A DNA stretch of 42,132 nt from Bacteroidota bacterium (GTDB lineage Bacteria > Bacteroidota > Bacteroidia > Chitinophagales > Saprospiraceae). The stretch spans positions 1-42,132 of the forward strand of contig PZPC01000042.1 of assembly GCA_003045895.1 (NCBI GenBank), given 5' to 3'. Positions 6,080 through 14,621 of the stretch are shown in pieces (position 1 is the stretch's first letter; every line of letters starts with the position of its first letter). The translations under genes and the position numbers were made by a program. The notes under the pieces were generated by a model, which was not told the origin of the DNA, did not search any database, and worked only from the letters and a program-made list of their open reading frames with translations.

Positions 6080-7552
6080 ATGAAAACAGCGTCCACCTTT
6101 TTATACGATTTAGTCCACACCCTGACCCAATCGGAAAAGCGTTACCTTAAAGTACAGGCGGGTGCGGGAGAAAAAGACTACCTCCACCTGCTGGACGCTT
6201 TGCTGGCGCAAAAGACATTTGATGAGCAGCAACTGGTGCAAGACCACCAAGGGGCCAATTTTGTCAGGCACCTGGCGGTCAACAAGCAATACCTCTATGC
6301 GTTATTACTCAACAAACTGACGCAGTTTGGCCAGCAAAAACTGGAAGACCAGGTCGTTGCTAAGCTGGCGGCCACGAACGTCCTGATCGAGAAAGGCCTG
6401 TATCGGGCGGCCTACCACGAATTGAGAAAAGGACAGCAAATAGCCACCCAGTACGAATTGTTCGAACTGCAAATGATGCTCTGTGGCCTGGAAAAGAAAT
6501 TGCGCGCCCTGCAGCCCTTCAAAAAGCAGGATGATACCCACCTGGAGCAGCTTTTCAAGCGGGAGCTGGACAGCCTGGCGCAATTGAAAAACACCGTAGA
6601 ATACGCGTACCTCGCCCAACAGGTGGTGCGGTTTCAAATGCAGTTCCAGAAAATCCAAAACGCCGCGCAGCACCAGCACCTCGCAGGCCTTACGCAGTCG
6701 GCCCAATTTCAGCACCTCCATTTAGCCACCAACTTCAAGAGCAAAATTTATTTTTACCAGGCCAATGCGACCTATCAGTTTGTGCAGGGCCAGGTGAAAA
6801 AAGCTTACGAAATCAATCGCGAATTCCTGGACCTGCTGGAAGCCAACCCGCACTTCTTGCGGCTTTATGCCGAACGCTATATCGCTACCCTGAATAATAT
6901 GCTCATCGACAGCTTGGTCATCGGAGACTACGAGGTGCTGAAAGAAGGCATCAGCCGCCTGGTGATGACGCTGCAGCGACCGGAATTCAAATCCATCAAA
7001 AACATCGCCGCGCGGGTTTTCCGGCAGCGGTACCTGCTGCTCATCAACTGGAGCCTCAGCCAAAGGGATTTTGCCAAAGCTCTGGCGTGGATCCCGAAGA
7101 TAGAAGAAGGACTGGCGCAGTTTGGCAAGAAAATAGAGAAGCACCACCGCATCACGTTTTATTACCTGATCGCCTATTTGCTTTTTCTCAACCGCCAGTA
7201 CGACCGGGCACTCAAATGGAACAACCTCATCCTCGATGACCCGAAAGAAGATGCCGTCAAAGAGATTTTCTACTTTGCCAGAATACTGAATTTACTCCTC
7301 CACTACGAGCTGGGCAACCATGCGCTCCTGGAATCGCTCCTGGCCTCCACCCCCAAATACCTGAAAGCCAGAAGACCCATCTACGCCACCGAAAAGGCGC
7401 TGTTCCGCTACCTCGGCAAGCTCCTCCACCACCCCGACAAAGCCGAAAAGCAAAAACTGATGGCCGACTTTAAAGCCGAAATGGACGAACGCTTTCAGCA
7501 GCCGGCGGAAAAGCGGGTCTTTAATTATTTGGATTTGCGGTTGTGGGTTTGA
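6080..7552 (+). CDS. Hypothetical helical-repeat cytoplasmic protein
   Basis: 490 residues, no signal peptide or membrane segment. It is rich in A, L, Q and K and appears almost entirely alpha-helical. TPR-like stretches include GLYRAAYHELRKGQQIATQYELFELQM (about 112-138) and RDFAKALAWIPKIEEGLAQF, and there is a basic C-terminal half. I do not recognise a characterised family; similar-length unnamed proteins are common in Saprospiraceae. The product may act as a protein-interaction scaffold (inference). Its last 32 bases overlap the convergent acetyltransferase gene. It is preceded by an A+T-rich leader. G+C content and codon use match the chromosome. Confidence 0.8.
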   Translation: MKTASTFLYDLVHTLTQSEKRYLKVQAGAGEKDYLHLLDALLAQKTFDEQQLVQDHQGANFVRHLAVNKQYLYALLLNKLTQFGQQKLEDQVVAKLAATNVLIEKGLYRAAYHELRKGQQIATQYELFELQMMLCGLEKKLRALQPFKKQDDTHLEQLFKRELDSLAQLKNTVEYAYLAQQVVRFQMQFQKIQNAAQHQHLAGLTQSAQFQHLHLATNFKSKIYFYQANATYQFVQGQVKKAYEINREFLDLLEANPHFLRLYAERYIATLNNMLIDSLVIGDYEVLKEGISRLVMTLQRPEFKSIKNIAARVFRQRYLLLINWSLSQRDFAKALAWIPKIEEGLAQFGKKIEKHHRITFYYLIAYLLFLNRQYDRALKWNNLILDDPKEDAVKEIFYFARILNLLLHYELGNHALLESLLASTPKYLKARRPIYATEKALFRYLGKLLHHPDKAEKQKLMADFKAEMDERFQQPAEKRVFNYLDLRLWV

Positions 7553-8108
7553 TTGATTTTATCTGAAGATGTACCATCATTTTTCCCACCAGGGTTTTCC
7601 GGCCAACAGGCTTAAAACCTAATTTTAAATACAATTTTTTCGCAGCCGGATTATCTTCATCTACCAGCAATCCCAGGGTCTGTTGTTGCTCAAGGGTGTA
7701 TTTGTTGATAACGAATTGCAACAGTTCTGTTCCTATTCCTTTCCCTTGTTGCGGAATACTTACCCCGAAGGAGTCAATATAATATTCGCCTGGTTGCGTC
7801 TCTTTTTCTGGATTAAAATTTTCGTTGAAGTGTGTCCGTATATGCTGCAGCACCGGCGCTCGCAGCAGGTCTGATTTAGCGCCATCATAGAGGTTAATCG
7901 ATCCGAGAATTTCATCGTCTTTTTCAGCTACCAAACAATTTTGAAAGGAATATAGGTTGTTTTCACGCTTCACGAAGTATCCCAAACACGCCTTTGCTTT
8001 TTCTTGATTTTTTACTCCTATAAACTCGTACAGGATGTCCTCCATAGCCAGAAACAGCTGTTCTGAAATGGCTGGGGCATCTTCTTTGGTGGCTGTTCTT
8101 ATGTTCAT
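7521..8108 (-). CDS. GNAT family N-acetyltransferase
   Basis: 195 residues with the GNAT fold order. The N-terminal strand/helix is NIRTATKEDAPAISEQL. A core beta strand is YIDSFGVS, and the acetyl-CoA binding loop is QQGKGIG (about 120-126). A C-terminal LLVDEDNPAAKKLYLKLGF motif (N-x-x-A-x-x-LY-x-x-x-GF) is typical of the superfamily. The acceptor substrate cannot be predicted. It is convergent with, and overlaps by 32 bp, the helical-repeat gene. The start at 8108 gives the standard GNAT N-terminus. Confidence 0.9.
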   Translation of the reverse strand: MNIRTATKEDAPAISEQLFLAMEDILYEFIGVKNQEKAKACLGYFVKRENNLYSFQNCLVAEKDDEILGSINLYDGAKSDLLRAPVLQHIRTHFNENFNPEKETQPGEYYIDSFGVSIPQQGKGIGTELLQFVINKYTLEQQQTLGLLVDEDNPAAKKLYLKLGFKPVGRKTLVGKMMVHLQIKSIKPTTANPNN

Positions 8109-8175
8109 TTAGCAAAATTAATTTTAATCCCGATAGCTGTTCCGTAACCACACCGCTTTTAGAACCCATCCCCCG

Positions 8176-8195
8176 CCCACGCTTTTTAGCGTGGG
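8176..8195. repeat. Short hairpin in the intergenic region upstream of the peroxidase gene
   Basis: CCCACGCT (8176-8183) and AGCGTGGG (8188-8195) form a perfect 8-bp stem with a TTTT loop. It lies within the 435-bp intergenic region 8109-8543. Such hairpins occur at ends of IS200/IS605-like elements and their relics, but no transposase is nearby, so that is only a possibility. I see no other gene or RNA in this region. Confidence 0.4.
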
Positions 8196-8543
8196 AGGCG
8201 TGATACACGCATTCGCAAGGTTTTAACCGTTGGGAATAGCCGGCCATCAGCCATTATAAAAAGTCGACTAGCCGTAATTTTTCGCCTTTGGGGCAATAGT
8301 TTTGGACTTGTTGCAAGTTAACTGCCAGCGTTGAATTTACTGATGTTCCCCCAAAAAAAATACCCGCCACCACCCAACCCAACCCTTGGTTTGCGCCGTC
8401 TTATTCGTAAGTAGCTTGTATTGTCAGTCCAATGTCAAAAAAAGTTATATTAAGTAACGGTTTGTACTTAAACCACCAGTAGTTTTACCGTTATCTTTCC
8501 AACACTTTTGGCGCCGCTACCTATTTATCTAAACCTATTCACG

Positions 8544-9731
8544 ATGAAAATTTTCACCCCAGTCCTTGCCTTCCCCCTCTTCCTAATGCTCCTGCTGACC
8601 TCCTGTATCAGCGATCAGGTGGAGGTGGTGTCGGTCTATTATTCCGAAACAGAACTGCAGGCGCTCCAGCAGTTTTTGGATCTCCCTGCCGAACGCGATA
8701 AGTACACGGTCGTCCTGGCCGATCACCTGGCGAACTCCAGCAGTTTTGCGCCATTCATCAACGATGCCAAGGCCACCCTGGGCCGCGTGCTCTTCTACGA
8801 CACCCAACTGTCGCGCACCGGCGAAACATCCTGTGCGAGTTGCCACAAACAAGCCCTGGCTTTCTCCGACGACAAAGCCTTCAGCACCGGGATCAACGGC
8901 CAGCAAACCGAGCGCAACTCCCTTTCCCTGGCGGCGGTCGCCAACTTCGCTTCGTCCTACGACAGTGGTGGCCCTGACTTTGGCCCTCCCAACGGTTTCG
9001 GGCGCATCGGCTTCTTCTGGGACGAACGCGCGGGCAGCATCTCCGAGCAGAGTAGCCTCACCATCGAGAACGATATCGAAATGGGCATGGACATCAACGA
9101 ACTGCCCGGCAAGCTGGCCCAAAACGAATACTACAAGATTCTCTTCCGCAAAGCCTACGGCGACGAGGTGGTCACCACCCAACGCCTGCTCGAGGCCATC
9201 CAGGAGTTTGTCAATTCGTTTGTCGCTACCCAGTCGCGCTTTGACGAAGGCCTCAACGTGACCCGCCAACTGGAGCAGGACTTCCCCAATTTCTCGGCCC
9301 TGGAGAACCGCGGCAAAGCCTTGTTCATCGAAAATTGCAGCACCTGCCACGCGGCCGACATGAGTACCCCCATGGGTGTAAATATGGCCAGCAATGGCCT
9401 GGAGCGCGAGTACACCGACCTGGGGCTGGGTGGACTGACCCAAAACCCCGCGGATTTCGGCATCTTCAAGGTGCCCTTCCTGCGCAATGTCGCCCTCACG
9501 GCGCCCTACATGCACGACGGCCGCTTTGCTACCCTGGAAGCCGTCGTCGACCACTACAGCAGCGGTATCCAGGCCAACGACAACCTGTCGGAGCAGCTGC
9601 GCTTCCCCGACGGGAGCCCCCGCCGCTTCAACTTTTCGGCCCAGGATAAGGCCGCCCTCGTAGCTTTCCTACACACCGTCACCGACGAGCAATTTATCGC
9701 CGAATCCCGCTTTTCCGATCCTTTCCGGTAG
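8544..9731 (+). CDS. Di-heme cytochrome c peroxidase (MauG/CcpA-type) lipoprotein
   Basis: 395 residues from the ATG at 8544. An upstream in-frame ATG at 8508 would put extra residues before a standard lipoprotein signal, so the later start is preferred. The lipobox LTSC places the lipidated Cys at 21. Two c-type heme sites are visible: CASCH at 97-101 in the N-terminal domain and CSTCH at 265-269 in the C-terminal domain. The family motif PYMHDGRFATLEAVVDHY holds the distal methionine and lies in the second domain. The family reduces H2O2 in the periplasm using electrons from small cytochromes or copper proteins. MauG-like members instead oxidise other substrates, and the two cannot be separated here. 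It appears monocistronic. Confidence 0.93.
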   Translation: MKIFTPVLAFPLFLMLLLTSCISDQVEVVSVYYSETELQALQQFLDLPAERDKYTVVLADHLANSSSFAPFINDAKATLGRVLFYDTQLSRTGETSCASCHKQALAFSDDKAFSTGINGQQTERNSLSLAAVANFASSYDSGGPDFGPPNGFGRIGFFWDERAGSISEQSSLTIENDIEMGMDINELPGKLAQNEYYKILFRKAYGDEVVTTQRLLEAIQEFVNSFVATQSRFDEGLNVTRQLEQDFPNFSALENRGKALFIENCSTCHAADMSTPMGVNMASNGLEREYTDLGLGGLTQNPADFGIFKVPFLRNVALTAPYMHDGRFATLEAVVDHYSSGIQANDNLSEQLRFPDGSPRRFNFSAQDKAALVAFLHTVTDEQFIAESRFSDPFR

Positions 9732-9752
9732 GTGACGAGGCACCGCGATTTT

Positions 9753-9914
9753 TTGCCACCAAGGCTCCAAGAGCACCAAAATTTATAGCCACAAAAGCAC
9801 AGCAGGCACAAAATTTTCACAAAATAATTTTAGTGGGATTTTGTGTCTGCTGTGTTTCTGTGGCTACCATCCTCCTTTTTAGTGAAATTTAGTGTCCTTG
9901 GTGTTTTTGTGGCT
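9753..9914. repeat. Long imperfect inverted repeat between convergent genes
   Basis: TAGCCACAAAAGCACAGCAG (from 9786) pairs imperfectly with CTGCTGTGTTTCTGTGGCTA (ending about 9866). An outer pair, TTGCCACCAAGG...GAGCACC near 9753-9778 with GTGTCCTTGGTG near 9892-9903, extends the stem. It lies between convergent genes (peroxidase and lipoprotein) and probably serves as a two-way terminator. Similar GTGGCTTTGTGTC-like repeats are common intergenic elements. Confidence 0.6.
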
Positions 9915-9928
9915 ATTCTATTCTAAAA

Positions 9929-10855
9929 TTACAACACCTGCTTCCAGTAGATATACAGTTTGTTGTTCTTGCCATCGGGCAGGCTGTTGGCCAGTTTGGC
10001 CAGGTGGGCGGTCACGCTGGCTTCGTAGCGGGTGCGTTCCCCGCTGATCCACTCGAGGTCGGTACTAGGGGCCTCCGACCGGCGGGCGGCATTGAACGTT
10101 GCGACCAACAGGTCGCCCCAGGTATCCAGGCCCGCCAACTGCGAATTGAGCAGGTACAGCTTCACGGCCTGCTCTTCGCCGGCAGCTGCCGTGGCGCGGT
10201 CCAGCAGGGTCAGGGCCCGGACGACGGAAGGAGCGCCATCCGCTTCGCTGGTCGCAAACTGCTGGTAACTATTTTTCAGCTGTTGGTAAATCGCCGCTTG
10301 CTCCGCCGGATTAGTCGTGGCGAGGAGGGTTTTGCCCAGTTCAATTGCTTTTTCCAGGGCACCATAGGCCAGGTCCAGGTTGATGAGCCCGGGCAGCGCT
10401 TGCATCATCGCCAGGTCGCGGCGATCATTTTCATCGCCCTTGTCTTCCTCTAGCAACGGTTCGGCCTTGCTGGCCGTCGTTTTAGCGGCGGCGTACTTCT
10501 CCTGGCGCCAGAAGATCAGCGCCTGAATGGCGTAAGTATTGTCCAGTACGTTCAGCTTTCGGAGCTGGGCTTCCCCTTTGAGGGCCGTCGCCGCCGCCTT
10601 GCTGGCCTCTTCGTAACACTTTTCGGCGGTCAGCCGGGGATCTATTGCCCCGGTCGCCGGATACAGCTGATCCAGGTTGACAAAGTTAGCGGGCAGCGTA
10701 GCAGCTACCTCCCGGTAGCGCTCCCGCATCTCCAGTTCGGCGCCCTGGCTAAAGGTCACCAATGATTTCTGGTACGCTGCCGGCGCCTTGCAACTGCTCA
10801 TTGCACCCAGCAGCAGCACGAACAGCAGCATGGAAAGAATGTGTTGATTTTTCAT
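9929..10855 (-). CDS. Lipoprotein, hypothetical, TPR-like helical
   Basis: 308 residues with a lipoprotein signal (MLLFVLLLGAMSSC, lipidated Cys about 22). The mature part is alanine-rich and helical, with TPR-like pairs such as NTYAIQALIFWRQEKYAAAKTTASKAEPLL and LAYGALEKAIELGKTLLATT. The C-terminus is aromatic (KLYIYWKQVL). No characterised family is recognised. The 870-residue gene lies upstream on the same strand, but the 434-bp gap between them is packed with repeats, so co-transcription is uncertain. It is probably anchored in the inner or outer membrane facing the periplasm. Confidence 0.8.
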   Translation of the reverse strand: MKNQHILSMLLFVLLLGAMSSCKAPAAYQKSLVTFSQGAELEMRERYREVAATLPANFVNLDQLYPATGAIDPRLTAEKCYEEASKAAATALKGEAQLRKLNVLDNTYAIQALIFWRQEKYAAAKTTASKAEPLLEEDKGDENDRRDLAMMQALPGLINLDLAYGALEKAIELGKTLLATTNPAEQAAIYQQLKNSYQQFATSEADGAPSVVRALTLLDRATAAAGEEQAVKLYLLNSQLAGLDTWGDLLVATFNAARRSEAPSTDLEWISGERTRYEASVTAHLAKLANSLPDGKNNKLYIYWKQVL

Positions 10856-10920
10856 AAGTTCTTGTTTTTTATATTTTTCTTAATTTCCGATTTCCCACCT
10901 CCGACTTCGAGCCTCTTTCC

Positions 10921-11089
10921 TCCTCCGGCACGCCCGGGCGTGCCACCTCCTCTAAAGGAGGACTTTTGACTGTCTTTAATTTGGGGAATGGTCACCCTCT
11001 GGAACCGCGAAAAAATCGAGCTGCCCGAAGACGGAGCAAGGTCAAAAGTCCCCCTTTGGAGGGGGAGAAGGGGGAGGACTTTTGAGTTT
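10921..11089. repeat. MITE-like palindromic intergenic element
   Basis: GGCACGCCCGGGCGTGCC (10927-10944) is a perfect 18-bp palindrome. Next to it, CCTCCTCTAAAGGAGGACTT (from 10945, running into TTGAC) is the near-perfect inverse of GTCAAAAGTCCCCCTTTGGA (from 11041). A third inverted copy, GGGGAGGACTTTTGA, ends at 11085. Nested inverted copies of this G-run/TTTTGAC motif suggest a non-coding mobile or structured repeat. Confidence 0.55.
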
Positions 11090-11147
11090 CACACGGCCAT
11101 TTCCGACCTCCCGATTTCGCCCGCTTTTACACGTGCCCAACTTTTAC

Positions 11148-11243
11148 ACGTCTTCAGCGTTGCCTGCCACGTCTTCAGCGTTGCCTGCCACGTCTTCAGC
11201 ATTGCCTGCCACGTCTTCAGCGTTGCCTGCCACGTCTTCAGCG
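11148..11243. repeat. 21-bp tandem repeat, five copies
   Basis: ACGTCTTCAGCG starts at 11148, 11169, 11190, 11211 and 11232, with TTGCCTGCC between the copies (one copy has ATTGCC). There are no variable spacers, so it is not CRISPR. The same unit occurs twice at 36406-36442. It lies upstream of the lipoprotein gene and downstream of the 870-aa gene. Confidence 0.9.
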
Positions 11244-11289
11244 TGGGCCATTTCCGATTTCCCACCTCCCACTTCGAGCGCCTCCCCTT

Positions 11290-13902
11290 TTACGCCTCCC
11301 CAATCTTCCCCAACAGCTCCTCCAGCGAAAAGGCCAGGTTGTTGTTGATCCGTTGGATGGCCTCCCCAATGGGTTGGCGGATAGCGTCTACGGTTTGCTG
11401 ATCAGCGGGCCCTACGGCCAGGCGGAGCAGGTAGTGGCTGAGCAGGGTGCGCAGGGTTTCGGCGTTCGTCAGGGTCCAGGAGCCAGCGGTTCCGTGTTGG
11501 GTATCGTACAATTCCACCAGCAAGCTACCCAGGGCATATTCCAGTACCAGTTGTTGTCGGCCGCCGGCGGCGGTGACGATATGGAGGACGAGGGCCTGGC
11601 GTTGCCCCACCGCATCCAGGCCCGCCTGAATCAGCAAGCTGAAGGTTTCGAAGGGCAGGGGCTGGTCGGACCGCAGTTCACCCAGCGCCGTGTAGATGGC
11701 TTGCAGGGTCACCTGGATCAGTTTGTTGGGGCCTGCCCAGTCGGGTCGGGCTACGATGCGTTCCAACACCTTTTCGACCACCACGAGGAGTTGGCCGTCG
11801 GTCAGCTGGGGTCGCCACCGGCCGTTGGTTTTTTGGGTCGAAAGCTGGGTGAGCAGATCCTGGAGGGCCAGGACCACCAGAAAGCTGGCCTTGCCGGGTG
11901 CCGTATGCACCAGCAACTGGGCGTTCCGGGCCGTGGCTTCCAGGCTCAGGCGCACCAGTTCTGCCAGGATATGGCTGTCTTTAAAGCTGGACGCGTTCAG
12001 GGCGCTGGCTACGCCGGCTACTATTTCGCCGAGGGCCTTGTCTTTGCTGATGAGGGTGGGGTGGGTGGCCAGGGCGTCCAGGGCGGCGTCCAGCAGGGAA
12101 TTGGCGAGCCGGCGGTTGAAGCCACCCGCGTCGTCCAGTTGCAGACCGGAGGCAAGGATGAGGTCCACCAGCTGCAGCCCCCGGTGGTCGGGATGGCGGC
12201 TGATGATGACGTCCAGCACGTAGTCCAACAGGTCGGTCAGCAGGGTGTAGCGGTCACCCGTCGTGGTGCGCTGCCGGTCGAAGGTGAAAGCGAAAACCAG
12301 ACTCAGCGCCTGCTGCAGCACCGCTTTTTCCGGCTCCCCGGCGGACCACTTTATTTTTTGCAACACCAATTCGTTGGTGGCTACCGTCCGCAGGTTGAGT
12401 TCCAGCAATTGCAGGAAGGAATGGGCGCTTAAGCGTTCGTCGCGGGGGATGTTGGCCAGCCCATCCACGGTGGCGCGCACCACGGCGGCCAGGAGGGGCT
12501 TTCCGCCCACTTCGCGCGTCACCCAGTCGGGGCTACTGACCACCTTGTCCAGCAGCTCTTCAGTCACGGTGAGCAGCTGCGACTTGCTCAGGTGTGGCCG
12601 CCAGTTGCCTGCGTCAACGGGTTGCGAAAGTTCCTGCAGGATCAGTTGCACCGTCTGGATGAGCAGGCCCTGGGCCTCCCGCGCCTGGTGGGGGGAATGG
12701 TCATCGTCCGCCTCGTTTTGCCAGAAGAGGTGCAGGTTTTTTCCCGTATTTTCGAGCACCAGGCGCACGAGTTCCGGGAACAGGTCGGGGCGCCGGAAAT
12801 TGTAGTCCTTCAGGGCGCTGCTCACGCCGGTGACCACTTCCTGGAAACCGTTGTTGTGGTGGATCAGCTGCGGGTGTTCGGCCAGTACCGTGAAGCTGCT
12901 GCGCAGCAGGCGGTCCAGGGTCTCCGCGTTCAGGCCCGCCTTGATCTGGAGCTGGTCGGGGTCTTTCAGGATGGCATCGAGCAAGACCGTACTGGTGGCG
13001 GTGATCAGGGCACTCGCGCCGCTGTTGGTTTTAAAAAACTGACCCGGCGCAGCAAAGACGTAGTGGCCGGAATTGGCAATGGTGCTGCGGAGCAGAAAGC
13101 GACCCCAGTTGATGGCTTCGTCCTGGTGGTCGTCGTCGGCGATCTCCAGGAGGCGGGTATTCAGGTCCTGAGCAATACCGCTACCGGCAGCCTGCACAAA
13201 CGACTGGATCTTGGGGTCATTGATCAGGTGGTTGCTAAAGTCGGTGAGGGTTTCGGCGGCCGCAATGAAGAGTTGGGGCACGATCTTGCGCGACTGGGCT
13301 TGTAGCCGGGCATTGTCGCTGAGGGGCAGGTCGTCAAAGGCGCGGAGGAAATGTTGGAGCGTCCGCCCCGTTGCCGATTGCTGGTTGAGCGCACCCGGAA
13401 TCTTGTTGAAATAGTCGATGCCGATTTCCACAATCGTGCCCGCCACCAATTGCAGGGGGCTGGTGTGTTTGGCGCCCGCGTAGGTATACTGGCGGATGCT
13501 CAGCAAGGCGACCAGCTCGTCGGAGTTGATGCGGTTGTCGTTGAGCCCGTCCTTAAAATCCGGGTTGGCTTCCTGTGCCTGCAAGGCGCTCAGGCTCACA
13601 AAGCTTTCGACGTATTTTTCCAGTTCTTCGTCCGTGGGGAAGTCCGCGCCCGCAGCGCTTTTAAAACGCTGATGAATAGCTTGTAAGCGTTCCATCCTGG
13701 CAATAAACCGGGCGCCGCCGTCCGCTTCTTCGCTGTCGAAAAAACGTTGGGCGGTAAACGCGTTGGGGGTGCCACTGAATTTTGGCAAAGGCAGAACGAT
13801 CGCCTTGGAACTGAGGCTGAGGGAATAAGCCCGTTGGGCATTGCGACCCAGGCGAATAGCGGAGTTGATGGCGAAAATAATCGCCTCGGCAGTCATAGCC
13901 AT
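11290..13902 (-). CDS. 870-aa protein with large internal duplication, hypothetical
   Basis: 870 residues without a clear signal peptide; the start could be M1 or M3. The N-terminal about 300 residues are unique. Two related halves of about 270 residues follow. LLDAILKDPDQLQ...LAEHPQLI (about 308-348) aligns with LVDLILASGLQLD...LATHPTLI (578-618). FQEVVTGVSSALKDYNF aligns with LGEIVAGVASALNASSF. NWRPHLSKSQLLTVTEELLD (from 433) aligns with RWRPQLTDGQLLVVVEKVLE (from 695). The protein is predicted all-helical and acidic. No known family is recognised; a repeat scaffold or membrane-associated structural protein is possible. A lipoprotein gene lies downstream on the same strand. Codon use is normal for the region. 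Confidence 0.82.
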   Translation of the reverse strand: MAMTAEAIIFAINSAIRLGRNAQRAYSLSLSSKAIVLPLPKFSGTPNAFTAQRFFDSEEADGGARFIARMERLQAIHQRFKSAAGADFPTDEELEKYVESFVSLSALQAQEANPDFKDGLNDNRINSDELVALLSIRQYTYAGAKHTSPLQLVAGTIVEIGIDYFNKIPGALNQQSATGRTLQHFLRAFDDLPLSDNARLQAQSRKIVPQLFIAAAETLTDFSNHLINDPKIQSFVQAAGSGIAQDLNTRLLEIADDDHQDEAINWGRFLLRSTIANSGHYVFAAPGQFFKTNSGASALITATSTVLLDAILKDPDQLQIKAGLNAETLDRLLRSSFTVLAEHPQLIHHNNGFQEVVTGVSSALKDYNFRRPDLFPELVRLVLENTGKNLHLFWQNEADDDHSPHQAREAQGLLIQTVQLILQELSQPVDAGNWRPHLSKSQLLTVTEELLDKVVSSPDWVTREVGGKPLLAAVVRATVDGLANIPRDERLSAHSFLQLLELNLRTVATNELVLQKIKWSAGEPEKAVLQQALSLVFAFTFDRQRTTTGDRYTLLTDLLDYVLDVIISRHPDHRGLQLVDLILASGLQLDDAGGFNRRLANSLLDAALDALATHPTLISKDKALGEIVAGVASALNASSFKDSHILAELVRLSLEATARNAQLLVHTAPGKASFLVVLALQDLLTQLSTQKTNGRWRPQLTDGQLLVVVEKVLERIVARPDWAGPNKLIQVTLQAIYTALGELRSDQPLPFETFSLLIQAGLDAVGQRQALVLHIVTAAGGRQQLVLEYALGSLLVELYDTQHGTAGSWTLTNAETLRTLLSHYLLRLAVGPADQQTVDAIRQPIGEAIQRINNNLAFSLEELLGKIGEA

Positions 13903-14043
13903 GTGTCAGGGTGTATTTAGGTTGTTAAAACGTGCGCCATCCGGGTTGCGGCCAGGATGCTGGCTTAAATTTAACAATAAAAATTAGCATCCTTACCTAA
14001 ACCGAGCCTCATTAATCCAGGTATAAGTGGCCGGGGCGTGTCT

Positions 14044-14619
14044 TCACAAGCCGTATTCTTCCCGGGTCAGACCGAAAAGCATCACGTCGCTGAGCACGCC
14101 CGAGTCTTTGCGGTATTCGTGGCGCAGGTCGCCTTCGCGGCGGAAGCCCACCTTGCGGGCGAGGCGCTGGCTGGAGTAGTTGTCGATGAGGGTCTTCAGA
14201 CTCAGTTTGTTGAGTTGGAGTTGCTTGAACGCAAACTGTACCATGCGGGCCAGTACTTCGGTCATGATGCCTTTCCCGGCGTGATCCTGGTGGAGGAAAT
14301 AGCTGATCTCGGCGCGCGGGGTTTGCCAGTCGATGTGGCGAAAATTCACGAAACCGATCAGGTCGGCTTCCGTGTTGCGCCAGATAAAGAAGGTGTATTC
14401 CTCCTGCAATAACCACATGGCCAGGCGGCGGCGGACAAATTCCTCGCCAGACGCTTCGTCCTTCACGGCTTCGCTGAGTACGGGGAAATGGTCTTCCAGG
14501 TAACTGTTGTTTTCCTGGATCAGTTTGTAGAAGACCGCACCATCACCTTCCCGGCAACGGCGAATGACGGTGCGGGAAGTGAGGATAGCGGTATCAATAT
14601 GAAAAAGTTCCGGGCGCAT
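14044..14619 (-). CDS. RimJ/RimL-type GNAT acetyltransferase
   Basis: 191 residues. The N-terminal TSRTVIRRCREGDGAVFYKLIQEN is the usual RimL-type opening. AEISYFLHQDHAGKGIMTEVL (about 103-123) carries the acetyl-CoA binding GKG loop. NKLSLKTLIDNYSSQRLARKVGFRREGDLR is the C-terminal N-x-x-S-x-x-x-x-x-x-x-GF motif. RimJ/RimL relatives acetylate N-terminal amines or small molecules; the substrate here is unknown. It begins 2 nt after the stop of the DUF6909 gene on the same strand, so the two are almost certainly co-transcribed. Confidence 0.9.
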   Translation of the reverse strand: MRPELFHIDTAILTSRTVIRRCREGDGAVFYKLIQENNSYLEDHFPVLSEAVKDEASGEEFVRRRLAMWLLQEEYTFFIWRNTEADLIGFVNFRHIDWQTPRAEISYFLHQDHAGKGIMTEVLARMVQFAFKQLQLNKLSLKTLIDNYSSQRLARKVGFRREGDLRHEYRKDSGVLSDVMLFGLTREEYGL

Positions 14620-14621
14620 GG

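Noticed and set aside
8583-9554. Long antisense frame opposite the cytochrome peroxidase gene
   Set aside because: The sense strand encodes a complete di-heme peroxidase. The antisense frame has no motif and typical G+C-driven shadow composition.
11148-11243. Tandem 21-bp units considered as a CRISPR array
   Set aside because: All units are contiguous, with no variable spacers and a unit too short for a repeat plus spacer.
11353-13305. Long plus-strand frames opposite the 870-aa gene
   Set aside because: Antisense shadows rich in Q, G and V. The minus-strand frame is longer, has consistent internal protein duplication and sensible amino acid content.
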